Assembly: GCA_029247265.1 (NCBI GenBank)
Contig: JAQWLN010000177.1
Span: 1-64,000, forward strand
Reading direction: 5' to 3'
Origin: Fuerstiella sp.
GTDB taxonomy: Bacteria; Planctomycetota; Planctomycetia; Planctomycetales; Planctomycetaceae
DNA length: 64,000 bases
Below are positions 42,241 to 53,724 of this stretch, in pieces. How positions within the stretch are numbered: position 1 is the stretch's first letter; every line of letters begins with the position of its first letter. The notes beneath the pieces are model-generated. The model did not search any database. It was not told the DNA's origin and saw only the letters and a list, made by a program, of their open reading frames with translations. The position numbers and the translations under genes were made by a program.

Positions 42241-43326
42241 CTAATCGGCTGCGGCGGCAACCCACGTAAAACCATCAGGACAAAGTGCATCTGCGCCGCC
42301 TTGTTCGGGGTCAGGTGAAACGTGTTCCTGCATTCGGGCGACAGCGGTCTCCGGTGCAACAGCCAGAATGTCCACATTTGTTCCGAATTCAAATCCGGCC
42401 ATGCGGCTGGGGCGTGGTAATAGATCCAGATGCCACAGAAATGCGGCCGGTGTCGCTGGTGGCGGAGGCAGCGTCAGAATCACGTTGTGAGCCACGTTGT
42501 CGGCGACCGCCTGGACGGCTGATGCGGCGGAGTGCAGTTCGGCGGCAAGCGAACAGATCTGTTCTGCTGACAACAGATCGAAGCGGCTGACGGTCAGCGG
42601 GACAATCCGACATTGCCAGGGGACTCGACTCGCAAACGGGCAGACCGTCGCGAAGTCGCGGCTCAGTCGCAGCACTCTCCGGTCTGCCGAAATTTCGGAG
42701 GACAACCACTGCTCGACAATACATTGCCCTGTCTCTTCTCGGGACTTCTGCGACCTGTCGATCAGCTGTGCAATGCGGTCGCCAATGAAGTCAGTTGCCA
42801 GAATCTGGGAGTGGCAGTGTGGAAGGGAAGCGCCCGCTCCGATGCCCTCGTTGCGAAACACACTGATTGAACTGATCCACGGTAACGCGGACAGCGCGCG
42901 GACTCGCAGCTGCCACGCATGCAGAACACGTGCGACTTCAGTGACGGCAAGGCCCGTCAGTTGAGCACGATAGTCAGGACATTCCAGGACCACTTCATGA
43001 ACGCCGCGGACAGGCTGCATCAGGAATACTTCCGGTGTCTCGCATTGCTGTGCAGGCTCCGGTTCGCTGGATTCAGCAGCTGGAAATTGGTTTGGCACAA
43101 CACGCAGCAGCCACCCCGGTTCGTTGGGTTGGCTGTCCACGGCCCGTAAAGCCAGAGTTTCTCCGGGGGTGAGCGATTCGCGACCTTCCATAAACGGGTC
43201 ATCACCAGCAGGTGGTGCTGCCGCGGACTGAGTTAGCCTGACCGGGCGTAGAGAACGGCTTTCCGCAACGATAACCTGCTGCCCCGTCAATACGTCCGTG
43301 CGCAGGTCCGGCGCGATCGGGCTCAT
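42241..43326 (-). CDS. Galactose-1-phosphate uridylyltransferase-like (HIT superfamily)
   Basis: RTDVLTGQQVIVAESRSLRP, VPNQFPA, GVHEVVLECPDY, VFRNEGIGAGASLPHCHSQILA, AFLWHLDLLPR. Met at 43326 chosen because the upstream extension overlaps the next gene. Confidence 0.75.
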   Translation of the reverse strand: MSPIAPDLRTDVLTGQQVIVAESRSLRPVRLTQSAAAPPAGDDPFMEGRESLTPGETLALRAVDSQPNEPGWLLRVVPNQFPAAESSEPEPAQQCETPEVFLMQPVRGVHEVVLECPDYRAQLTGLAVTEVARVLHAWQLRVRALSALPWISSISVFRNEGIGAGASLPHCHSQILATDFIGDRIAQLIDRSQKSREETGQCIVEQWLSSEISADRRVLRLSRDFATVCPFASRVPWQCRIVPLTVSRFDLLSAEQICSLAAELHSAASAVQAVADNVAHNVILTLPPPPATPAAFLWHLDLLPRPSRMAGFEFGTNVDILAVAPETAVARMQEHVSPDPEQGGADALCPDGFTWVAAAAD

Positions 43327-43516
43327 TGCTGGCTTCGAAAACTGAGGCGCAGCACCGTGTTCGCCACTCCGCACAAAAGAAGTCTTGTCGCGCCGTTCCG
43401 TGGCCATGTAGGGAATCAAATTCGGGACAATCCGGCCCTGCACGCGTGCAGGAAAATACGGGCGCTGAAGGTGGATTGGACGTCCAGTCCTCAGCGCCGT
43501 TTCTGGTTCCCGAAAT

Positions 43517-44935
43517 TTATTCTTTATCAGCCACACAATAAAGTGAGGTGGCCGAACGGATGAACAATTCTCCATTACTGATAGCAGGCGTTGAGCTGTA
43601 TTCGCCGCGATCTGAATCAAAGCTGTTGTGGGCCACCTGTTTCATGGATTCGCCGAGTTCGACCACATAGACGTCACCCGCTCGTGACGCCCAGTAAAGG
43701 TTGTTTCCGGCAATGATCGGAGACGAATAGTCCTGGCCGCCCATACCACCGCCGCCACCAAAACCACCGCGTCCACCCTGGCCACGGTCACCACCACGTT
43801 GGCCACGACCTTCGCCACCCGGCGGTCTTTCTTCGCGATTGCTGTCGCCAGGCGCCGCAGCTCCTCCGCCTGACCCCGTCAGTCGTGCCTGCCCCACCCG
43901 TTTTCCAGTCTTCATATCGACACTGGTAACGACTTTATTGTTGACCATGTACAGCTGGCCGCCACGGACCACCGGCGTGCCGATCTTGCTGGCATCGCGG
44001 CCTTCCCAAATCTGATGTGTATCCTTAACGTCGCCTTTACCTCCGGCCCGCACAGCGATGGCAGTACTGGCCCCGCGGCCACCGCCCATGGCGATGACGA
44101 CATCGCCGTCAGCGATTACGCTGGCTCGGGCATCATCAGCGCCTGGAATTTCGCAGTACCAGCGAAGTTTTCCGTTTGCCGGGTTCAGGCCCCAGACTTC
44201 GCCCGGGACGGCCAGAACCAGGTCTGTACGATCATTGGCTTCCACCAGAATCGGAGTGCTCCAGTTGCTGCGGTATCCGGGTGCTTCCTGTTTCCACGCT
44301 ACCTCGCCGGTTTTGCCATCTAACGCGACCAGCGCGTCCCCTTCAATGAACGCGGGGATGATCACCATGCCGTTATGAACTATGGGGCTGGAGGCCGACC
44401 CCCAGCGTTTGCCTTCCAGGTTTTCTCCTACACTTGCCTGCCACAACTTGCGGCCATCGCCCAGATCAAATGCCAGTACGCCGGTCTTGCCAAAAAAGAC
44501 GTAAACCCGTTCGCCATCAGTGGCTGGTGTGTGAGACGCATATCCGTTTTGAGCAAACATGCCCCCGAAAGTGTCCTCCGGCAGCAGTGCTGGTTCTTCG
44601 TGTGACCATAGGACATCGCCTGTCTCCCGATGAACACACACAACGTTGCGCTGCAGGTCTTCCAGCGACCCCTTGTCGTCGGCGCCGGCTGCGTAGCCGC
44701 TCCAACAGGTGATCACGACTCGGTCACCAACGACAATCGGGCAGGAAAGTCCAGGCCCTGGCAATTTTGCCTTCCACTTTATGTTTTCGGAATCACTCCA
44801 CTTTGTTGGTGGCTTCGCATTGTCGGGACTGACGCCAGAACCGTTCGGACCACGAAAACGAGTCCAGTCGGCAGCGGTGACAGAACCCGCCAGTAACAGA
44901 ATGCACAAAGAGAAAAGCAGATTTCGGGCGAACAT
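43517..44935 (-). CDS. Secreted PQQ-binding-like beta-propeller protein with Gly/Arg-rich insert
   Basis: Signal peptide; ADWTRFRGPNGSGVSPDNAKPPTKWSDSENIKWKAKLPGPGLSCPIVVGDRVVIT; propeller repeats; GGEGRGQRGGDRGQGGRGGFGGGGGMGGQD segment. Confidence 0.88.
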   Translation of the reverse strand: MFARNLLFSLCILLLAGSVTAADWTRFRGPNGSGVSPDNAKPPTKWSDSENIKWKAKLPGPGLSCPIVVGDRVVITCWSGYAAGADDKGSLEDLQRNVVCVHRETGDVLWSHEEPALLPEDTFGGMFAQNGYASHTPATDGERVYVFFGKTGVLAFDLGDGRKLWQASVGENLEGKRWGSASSPIVHNGMVIIPAFIEGDALVALDGKTGEVAWKQEAPGYRSNWSTPILVEANDRTDLVLAVPGEVWGLNPANGKLRWYCEIPGADDARASVIADGDVVIAMGGGRGASTAIAVRAGGKGDVKDTHQIWEGRDASKIGTPVVRGGQLYMVNNKVVTSVDMKTGKRVGQARLTGSGGGAAAPGDSNREERPPGGEGRGQRGGDRGQGGRGGFGGGGGMGGQDYSSPIIAGNNLYWASRAGDVYVVELGESMKQVAHNSFDSDRGEYSSTPAISNGELFIRSATSLYCVADKE

Positions 44936-45042
44936 GAAAAGACTCCGTGAGTAATGAACGGAAACGTAATTTCTTAAGAACGAAGAACGGGAAATATGAT
45001 AGCCGGCGGTGGAAGCCGCCGGCTGCCGATCATTTGGGCAAA

Positions 45043-45939
45043 CTATTCTTCTTCGATTGGGGGCCGCCGTCGCTGATCGCCGTCACCTCGTCCGCCTTCA
45101 CCACCACGCCCACCGCCAAACTGTCGAGCCATAGCTTCCAGTTCCGCTTTGTCGATGGTCTTGTCTTTGTTGGCGTCGATCTGTTCCAAGCGGTCCTGCA
45201 TGCGTTCCGGAATCTCGTCGCCGGCCAGTTTGCCGTCCTTGTCTTCGTCATATCGTTCCAGCATTCCACCAACAAAGCTTTGACCGCCGAACCCGCCACG
45301 TCCACCGCCTTCACGTCGACCGCCTTCACGGCCTCCACCTGGGGGGCCACCGCCGAATCCGCCGCCCGGAGGTCCGCCACCGAAGCTGGGGCGAAGTTCG
45401 TCTGCGTCAAGCTTGCCGTTCCTGTTTCGGTCGAGCTTCTTGAGCGCGGCTGTCGCGTTGTTGATCTCGTCCGCCGAAATCTCACCATTGCCATCTGCGT
45501 CCAATACCATCAAGACTGGAAACGGCGGCATGCCACGAGGCCCACCCGGTCCCGCGCCTGATTCGCTGCGTCCTCCGAATCCGCCACGACCGCCTCCTTC
45601 GCGGCTTCGTCCACCCTCGCGTCCTTCACGGCCACCTCGGCCCTCACCACGGCCGTTGCCCTGCTCTTCTGCCCGGCTTCGGAAATAGGCCTGCACCTCT
45701 TCCTTGCTCAGAAAGCCATCTTCGTCCTTGTCAGCGCGAGCAAAAATGCCTTGCAGCTGCCCCGGAACTTCATTCTTGCCCAATTTGCCATCTTTGTTTT
45801 CATCATGATTGAACATGCGGTCGACATTGCTTTCTGGCCCTTCACCGGGACCACGACCGCCGGGTGGCTGAGCCAGCGTCAGTGATGCTGTTGCCAGCAC
45901 GATGGCTGAGACACTCAGGCATGTTTTCAACATCTTCAT
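45043..45939 (-). CDS. Secreted multi-EF-hand protein with Gly/Arg-rich linkers
   Basis: Signal peptide; six EF-hand-like loops (DENKDGKLGKNE, DKDEDGFLSKEE, DADGNGEISADE, DRNRNGKLDADE, DEDKDGKLAGDE, DANKDKTIDKAE). Confidence 0.88.
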   Translation of the reverse strand: MKMLKTCLSVSAIVLATASLTLAQPPGGRGPGEGPESNVDRMFNHDENKDGKLGKNEVPGQLQGIFARADKDEDGFLSKEEVQAYFRSRAEEQGNGRGEGRGGREGREGGRSREGGGRGGFGGRSESGAGPGGPRGMPPFPVLMVLDADGNGEISADEINNATAALKKLDRNRNGKLDADELRPSFGGGPPGGGFGGGPPGGGREGGRREGGGRGGFGGQSFVGGMLERYDEDKDGKLAGDEIPERMQDRLEQIDANKDKTIDKAELEAMARQFGGGRGGEGGRGDGDQRRRPPIEEE

Positions 45940-46385
45940 CTACTCCTGTTTGGGATTTGCAGAAATCGCGGGCGGTTCTTGACGCGCAATTTGCTGCAGG
46001 CTGGAAACACAATGGCTGAAGAAAGGTTATCCCTCTCCGGTGAATTTGAACATGGTCACGCGCTTGCTCAGATCCTGCTGGAATGGCCTCAAACCGAGGG
46101 GCGGGCGTATCCACGAGGCGATCCGACCGTCAGTAGTAACCCCCTAAATTGATCAAGTAGTCGCCAAATTGACAGGATTTCGACAAAGGTCACCGGGATC
46201 GCTATTCGGGAGTTGCTGGCCAGACAAAACGCGTTTTAGCTCACATTCCGTCCGGCGACTTGTGGACGGTTTCGCAGTAACCTTGAAAAAGCATATAGTT
46301 TCTCGTCGACGACTATGACTGGGTGCCTCAGTACCATCACGGAAAACAGCGACGCTGTGAAATCATCGTTGAAGCAAGGACCATC

Positions 46386-46709
46386 ATGGCTCTTTTCGAG
46401 ATAGAAACAGAATCGCACATTATGGTTGGCTGGGCCAGCAGCTCGGAGCAGGCCGAGCACATCGCGCTGCAGCATTATCCCGAAGAAAAAATTGTGCGCA
46501 TTACACGGCGCCCGCGAGACCTGTGGGTGATCAGCAAACGATTGCTGGGGCTGACCGGCAAGGTGGAACCCTGCGATGTGGCGCGTGACTGCCTGACCAG
46601 AGCGTCCGGTGACAAATTGCATGCGATTCGGCTGTACATGCTCGAAACAGGTGTCGATCTGCACGAAGCTCAACGCGCCATCGAAACCAACATGTCCATC
46701 GGCTGGTGA
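46386..46709 (+). CDS. Small hypothetical protein (107 aa)
   Basis: MALFEIETESHIMVGWASSSEQAEHIALQHYPEEKIVRITRRPRDLWVISKRLLGL..., coherent amphipathic composition; start chosen at ATG 46386. Confidence 0.55.
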   Translation: MALFEIETESHIMVGWASSSEQAEHIALQHYPEEKIVRITRRPRDLWVISKRLLGLTGKVEPCDVARDCLTRASGDKLHAIRLYMLETGVDLHEAQRAIETNMSIGW

Positions 46710-46770
46710 AAGCCCCTGCGCGGCCCGTTGGGCAGACAGAAATCAACACAGCGTACAGCTGGTAAGCGGC

Positions 46771-47007
46771 TCAGGGCGCAGAGCTGATGGCAGAGGGCGA
46801 CGGAAGCGAAAAACCACTTCTCAGGCGCAGCTCGTTCTGGTTCTGCATGAACCAGAGTATTCCGCCGCCGATGATAGCGCTGGTCAGAAGTAACGACAGA
46901 ATTCGCCGGATTCGGTCCTTCTCCTTTTTCTTCTGCCTTGCTATTTCATCGAATGGATCGTCGTCGTGATCGAAGAATCGGTCGCTGTAGAGTTCCTGCT
47001 GTCCCAT
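46771..47007 (-). CDS. Small single-TM hypothetical protein
   Basis: MGQQELYSDRFFDHDDDPFDEIARQKKKEKDRIRRILSLLLTSAIIGGGILWFMQNQ...; one clear TM helix. Confidence 0.5.
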   Translation of the reverse strand: MGQQELYSDRFFDHDDDPFDEIARQKKKEKDRIRRILSLLLTSAIIGGGILWFMQNQNELRLRSGFSLPSPSAISSAP

Positions 47008-47313
47008 GATTCTCTCGACCTGCTAGAGCAATTTACTTATTGTCGTGAACGATACTGGCTCGTGGGAGTAACGAAACTGCTACTGAAAACTGTTCATCGC
47101 GGCCATAAGTCAGCGTGAAACGCTGTAAGCATTTGTCCGCCGATGGGACGTGACCATTCGATTGCCGGAAGTGAAATTCCTGACCACGAATTTGATCGTG
47201 GCCAACCGCTTCAAACGTAGGTTCGTCTATGACGGCATGGTGTGGGATTGAACATCTTTCCGAGTGTGAACCGAGCTTGGTGGCCGCAATATGTGCGCAA
47301 CCCGTACGATCCG

Positions 47314-48776
47314 TTACTTGTGCTGCTGCACATATGTGCTGAGCATTTCAAGATTGCGGCTGAATACGCTACTGGCCAGGTATTTCGTGCCAACCGGTAA
47401 TTTCAATTGACCTACGTGCAGCCCACCGGCGAACGTGCTGACCCAGCGGCCCTGCTTGTCAAGTGCCGCAATGACTCGGCGAACGTCCGTGGCGGTTGGC
47501 GTTACTGTTGCCGACACCGCAGTTGTCTGCCGCGACATTTCGGTCCTGTACCTATGTGTCAGTTCCTGCAGCCGCGATTCCGTCTTCCAGCCATAGTGGC
47601 GAGGTAGCCGCGAATCGTCGTACGATCGGTCGGTTTGTCCTGAGTTCGTAATAACGGGCCAGCCGTCCATCCGTCAGAACGGACCGCTGCAGGTACGCCA
47701 GTGCTGGCGGAACAGGTTCCAGGTATCTGCGGTCATTGGTAACGGACGAAATACGTAACAACGTCTCGATGGCTTCCTGCGATTCGTCTCCGAACACACC
47801 CGGCGGCTCAAATTTTCACGCCCATATCGGTCGCATGTCGTAGTTGTATTGCTGAGCCCAGCCGGGCTGAGGTTCGGGCATTTGCGCAAGCAGCAGAAAA
47901 TCGCCCAGTCGTTACACAGCGTTCAGATATCTGTCACCCCCGTAGACCTCGTGGGCGGCTAGCAGCGTTTCCGTGATGTATCCCGCAATGTTGTCATTGA
48001 GCGTTTACATGTGCCAGTACTGTTTGATTCGTCCTTCCGTACGCCAATCGTAGTCGGGGTAGTTCGCCTGGAGTGGTGGCGGATCGGGAGTCACGTCGTC
48101 GTCCCATATTTGTGGAAACGCTCCGTTGGGATATTGAGCTTTCAGCACTGCTGCGAGGCCAAACTCTGCCGCGTCGTGGATTTCAGAGTGCTGAAACCTG
48201 AGGGCCTCGTCTGCTCGGATCAACAGCAGCAATGCAGAAGCGGTCTGGCCATCATCAAACGATGACGTGTTGCGGCCCTGTCCCTTACCGTTGCGATATG
48301 ATATGATATCGCGCGACTCGATTTCCCTGAGGATTGAAGTCGACACAATTTGTCCAGCCGCCGGATTTCATCTGTCCGTAGACAAGAGCTTCTGCTGTTT
48401 CACGTGCCGCATCCAGATACATTTTTTCGCCGGTTGCGTGCCAGGCTCTCAGGAATGCCAATCCAACCGTCGGCGTGCCGGGTGGCTGCACCCAGATTTG
48501 GTCCGTCGTCGCCTCGCCTTCGCCCCAGCGACGGGAGAGGTCGATCGAGTAGTGATAAACGTACCCACCATGTGACGCGACATTTGTCCGAAAGTAGGTT
48601 GTCGCCCTTCGCATTGCACGCTGGACTTCTGTCTTCAGCGATGCGCTTTCGGACTGTGCCCGACTGCCGGGACTGATCACTGCAAGCAGCGCCAGTATGC
48701 AGAACGAACATGTGGACCACTGTCGAATCGCAAGCAACGACATTCCGGTGACACGGTCGAACGGAGTGGGTTTCAT
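47314..48776 (-). pseudogene. Decayed PelA-type pectate lyase
   Basis: Fragments in more than one frame on the minus strand reconstruct one protein: signal peptide...[21 protein letters not shown] / [33 protein letters not shown]...[88 protein letters not shown]... / [14 protein letters not shown]. At least three in-frame stops and about two frameshifts. Confidence 0.8.
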
Positions 48777-49355
48777 TCGGGTATTCCCGACTCAAGTAAA
48801 CGAAAGGCCGCCTTTACGGACAGACGCTCCGAATCTACGCCCGTGGGATATCACTGATTGAATACAGCCGGGAGAATACGTTTTTTCCGTGAACACTTCA
48901 CCCACATCAGACCGGTGCCGGAACTTTCTCCAGATGCGCGCCATCACATGTCCCTTGCTTCTGAGTGTGTTGCCTGAGGTGTTGGGACGCGGTGGTACGT
49001 TCCGTATCTCATTCCGTGGACAGTGCTTACAATGTGATTGGTTGGCGCACCTACCATGATTTGGGCAAGGGGCGACATGCTGAAACAGTCAATGAATTTC
49101 GGTGATCGGCCTTGATACGAGAATGCTCTGACAATTGACAAGCTTTCCAGCGAACGGCATGGTGTGCGTAAGGATATGCCGGTTTTTCCGCGTTTTTTAT
49201 GACTGACAGGTCTTAGCGGGAAAAAGGGCTGAGGAGCGGGTTAGACACTCTGCAGCACCGCGTCTGTACCCTTCAGATGCGTCCAAACCCGGTCTTTTAG
49301 ACGCGTCTGAGGGCAGAAACTCCCGTTTTTGTCAGTGTAGAATTGGAATCAGAGA

Positions 49356-49877
49356 ATGACCGATGAGCCGTCGATTGAGACGGATTACCTGGATGCAATT
49401 TATCGGGAAAACTCCCGCGAGTTGTGGGCCATCTTTTATTCGCAATGCAGCGATCCGGAACGAGCGTATGACGCTGTTCAGGAGGCGTTTCTTAAACTGC
49501 ATTCGTATACAGGAGAGCCAATTCGGGATCCCCGAGCGTGGTTGTTGAGAGTTGGCCAGAACTGGCTGCGTGATGTTGCTCGACGTAAGAGCAGTAGCTG
49601 CAAACTCACTTCAACACTGGATGAAATGTCGAACGAGCGTTTTGCTCCTGAACAATTAATGGCCTCGGATGAGAATCGTGGAGCGGTTCGAGGGGCATTG
49701 CAGCAAATGCTGGAAGACGATCGCAAGGTGCTGGTCATGAAGTATGCACTGGATTGGTCGTCAGCACAGATGGCGAAGGTGATGGACTGCACCGCGGCTG
49801 CCGTTGATATGCGGTTGTCTCGTGCTCGTCGTCGCCTGGCAGAGTTACTTGAAGAGCAGGGTTATTCCAATGACTGA
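49356..49877 (+). CDS. ECF-type RNA polymerase sigma factor
   Basis: YDAVQEAFLKLHSYTGEPIRDPRAWLLRVGQNWLRDVARR (region 2); ALDWSSAQMAKVMDCTAAAVDMRLSRARRRLAELL (region 4). Confidence 0.9.
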   Translation: MTDEPSIETDYLDAIYRENSRELWAIFYSQCSDPERAYDAVQEAFLKLHSYTGEPIRDPRAWLLRVGQNWLRDVARRKSSSCKLTSTLDEMSNERFAPEQLMASDENRGAVRGALQQMLEDDRKVLVMKYALDWSSAQMAKVMDCTAAAVDMRLSRARRRLAELLEEQGYSND

Positions 49878-50367
49878 CCAATCGAACACCGGGCCGGAAT
49901 TTTCCGACGATCAGATGGATCAGCTGCTGCACAGTTTTTACCGAATGGAAGTGCCCGCAGAACTGGATGAGCTGCCGTCGTCGTGGCCGGAAGTCACTGG
50001 TGGGTCGCCCGCGATGGCTCAGCAACAGGGGACGGTGACGCTGGCAGCGCCGGAATCACAAGCTGTTCATCGCACTTCGTCTGCGAGCCGTGGTCTGGCC
50101 GTGGCGGGCGCAACTCTGGCCGCCTGCCTGATGGTATTTGTCCTCAGTACGGGCAGCAATAACAGGGACAGTACGGAAACGGCCGGGACGAACAATAACA
50201 CGTCCGTGGTGGGCGATTCGGACACTCTGATGGACGTCCACAAAGGAAGTGGTGGTGTCGGTGTCGTCGACGACGCGAATACAACGTTGATTGAAATCGA
50301 CGGAGTTGATCTGGCACCTGAGCAGAAGACTGAGGACCAGTCCAAAGACTCAACTGAGCAAAAGTAG
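49870..50367 (+). CDS. Probable membrane-anchored anti-sigma-like protein
   Basis: Start overlaps the sigma stop by 8 nt (AATGACTGA); Asp/Glu-rich N-terminus, single TM segment GLAVAGATLAACLMVFVLST, extracytoplasmic tail. Confidence 0.6.
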   Translation: MTDQSNTGPEFSDDQMDQLLHSFYRMEVPAELDELPSSWPEVTGGSPAMAQQQGTVTLAAPESQAVHRTSSASRGLAVAGATLAACLMVFVLSTGSNNRDSTETAGTNNNTSVVGDSDTLMDVHKGSGGVGVVDDANTTLIEIDGVDLAPEQKTEDQSKDSTEQK

Positions 50368-50377
50368 TCGTGTCATA

Positions 50378-50410
50378 AAAAACGCCCACCGTTTCTGGCG
50401 GACGTTTATG
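50378..50410. terminator. Possible hairpin terminator between convergent genes
   Basis: AAAAAACGCCCACCGTTTCTGGCGGACGTTTAT: CGCC/GGCG stem flanked by A-run and T-run, imperfect. Confidence 0.35.
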
Positions 50411-50427
50411 TTCCCACTGCCCACTGC

Positions 50428-51897
<1,470 letters not shown>

Positions 51898-51984
51898 TGT
51901 GATCGCTCGAAGAGTGTGATTGTTGGTTTCGTCCGACAGATATCGTGGGTGCCGGGTCGGCACAGCCGGCCGGGCACAATTCGG

Positions 51985-53058
51985 TCACCGCTGAATACGC
52001 GCCGAACCACCGGACGCGAAGCCTTCGACTTCGCCGATGGACGCCATCGTAGTGTCGCCGGGATATGTCGTGAGCAGAGCCCCGTGAGCCCAGCCCAGGT
52101 TCAGGGAGGTCTGAGGATCTTTGCCTCCAAGCAGACCGTAAATCAGGCCGGACGCAAATCCATCGCCACCACCCACTCGGTCCAGTACCGTCAGTTCAGC
52201 TTCCGGGGCCTGGTACGTCTTGCCGTCCATCCACAGCACAGCGCTCCAGTTGTGGCGATTTGTATTCACGACTTCTCTCAGTGTCGTTGCCACGGCCTTC
52301 ACATTGGGCAGGTCTTTGGCGACGCCTTCCATCATTCCAAAGAAAGCCGATGGATCCAGCTTGCCGGATTTTTCCACGTCCTGACCTTTCAGGCCAAGAC
52401 CCTTCTGCAGGTCTTCTTCGTTACCGACCAGGACGTCGCAGTGTTCCACGATGCCTCGCAGTGTCTCCTGGGCCTTGTCCAGACCACCGCTGATGGCCCA
52501 TAGCTTGGCTCGATAGTTCAGGTCGAACGATGTGATCGCTCCGGCTGCTTTCGCGGCCTTCATGCCTTCGACAATTACTTCCGGAGTCGTCGATGACAGT
52601 GCGGCAAAGATTCCGCCGCAGTGAAACCAGCGTACACCACCTGAGAAAATCTTGTCCCAGTCAAAATCGCCGGCTTTCAGCAGGCCGGCTGCTTCGTTGC
52701 TGCGGTTGTAGAACACAACCGGTGCTCGAACGCCACAGCCCTGGTCGCTGTAAACGGTGGCCATGTTTGGTCCGCGAACGCCATCGTGCTCGAAGCGTTT
52801 GTAGAACGGTGTCACGCCCATGGCTCGCACGCGTTCGTTGATCAGGTCACCCAGCGGATTGTCGACCATTGCACTGACGACGCCCGTGTTCAGCTGAAAG
52901 CAATCCGACAGGTTTGCCGAACAGTTGAATTCACCACCGCTGACATGAATTGCGAGTTGGTTCGCTTTTCGAAACGGAATGCGACCGGGATCCAGGCGAT
53001 GAACCAACGCCCCCAGAGATACGAAATCAAGACCACCACTGGCTGGAATGTCGAGCAT
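51985..53058 (-). CDS. PfkB-family sugar kinase (2-keto-3-deoxygluconate kinase-like)
   Basis: SGGEFNCSANLSDCFQLNTGVVSAMVDNPLGDLI; ITSFDLNYRAKLW; VLVGNEEDL; DRVGGGDGFASGLIYGLL. Start Met at 53058. Confidence 0.85.
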   Translation of the reverse strand: MLDIPASGGLDFVSLGALVHRLDPGRIPFRKANQLAIHVSGGEFNCSANLSDCFQLNTGVVSAMVDNPLGDLINERVRAMGVTPFYKRFEHDGVRGPNMATVYSDQGCGVRAPVVFYNRSNEAAGLLKAGDFDWDKIFSGGVRWFHCGGIFAALSSTTPEVIVEGMKAAKAAGAITSFDLNYRAKLWAISGGLDKAQETLRGIVEHCDVLVGNEEDLQKGLGLKGQDVEKSGKLDPSAFFGMMEGVAKDLPNVKAVATTLREVVNTNRHNWSAVLWMDGKTYQAPEAELTVLDRVGGGDGFASGLIYGLLGGKDPQTSLNLGWAHGALLTTYPGDTTMASIGEVEGFASGGSARIQR

Positions 53059-53724
53059 TTTTTTCCTTGTTCTTACGATGGGTTGTTGTGCAGACCGATC
53101 GCGTAATCGATCACACAATGGTGCGTTGCCGTGATCGGGCAACTGCATTCTCGGCGGATATTTGTGCCGAAAATTCCTGAGTCACTACCTGCCGTTCCTG
53201 GCCATCATGACATGTTCGCCACGTTCCGAGATGGATGAGCCGCGAGCAACGGTGGCCGATTAATCAGCCGATTCAGCCGGGAAATGCCCTGGCTGAGGAC
53301 ACGTCACTCCGGGTTGACGTGGTGGTTTCAATCGGCCCCATATGTTACGGATTTGCCATGTCGAATTCAAAACAACCATCGGAACTTCCGAGCGGTTCCT
53401 GAAACAAAACAGCGATAATGCGGCAGGCCCACTTCCGAATCCGACGAATCCTGAGGGTTCCGGAGGACCGATCACACAGAAGCCGACGTTTGGGATCAAT
53501 TTACTCGCTCCCCAGATTCAGCACGATTCCTCATTGTTGCAACGGAAAACGCACCGTTTCCGGTGACTGCGTCTGGCCATTGAAGCACTCTCTGAGGATT
53601 ACAGAACATCCTGAGAGCAGTCGTCCGTTTCCCGATTTCAGCAATCGCCGGTCGCAATGAATCCCGATAACGGAAGTCAAACCGCACCCAGTCCGAGTTT
53701 CGATGTCAGCATGGTGGGGAGCAT

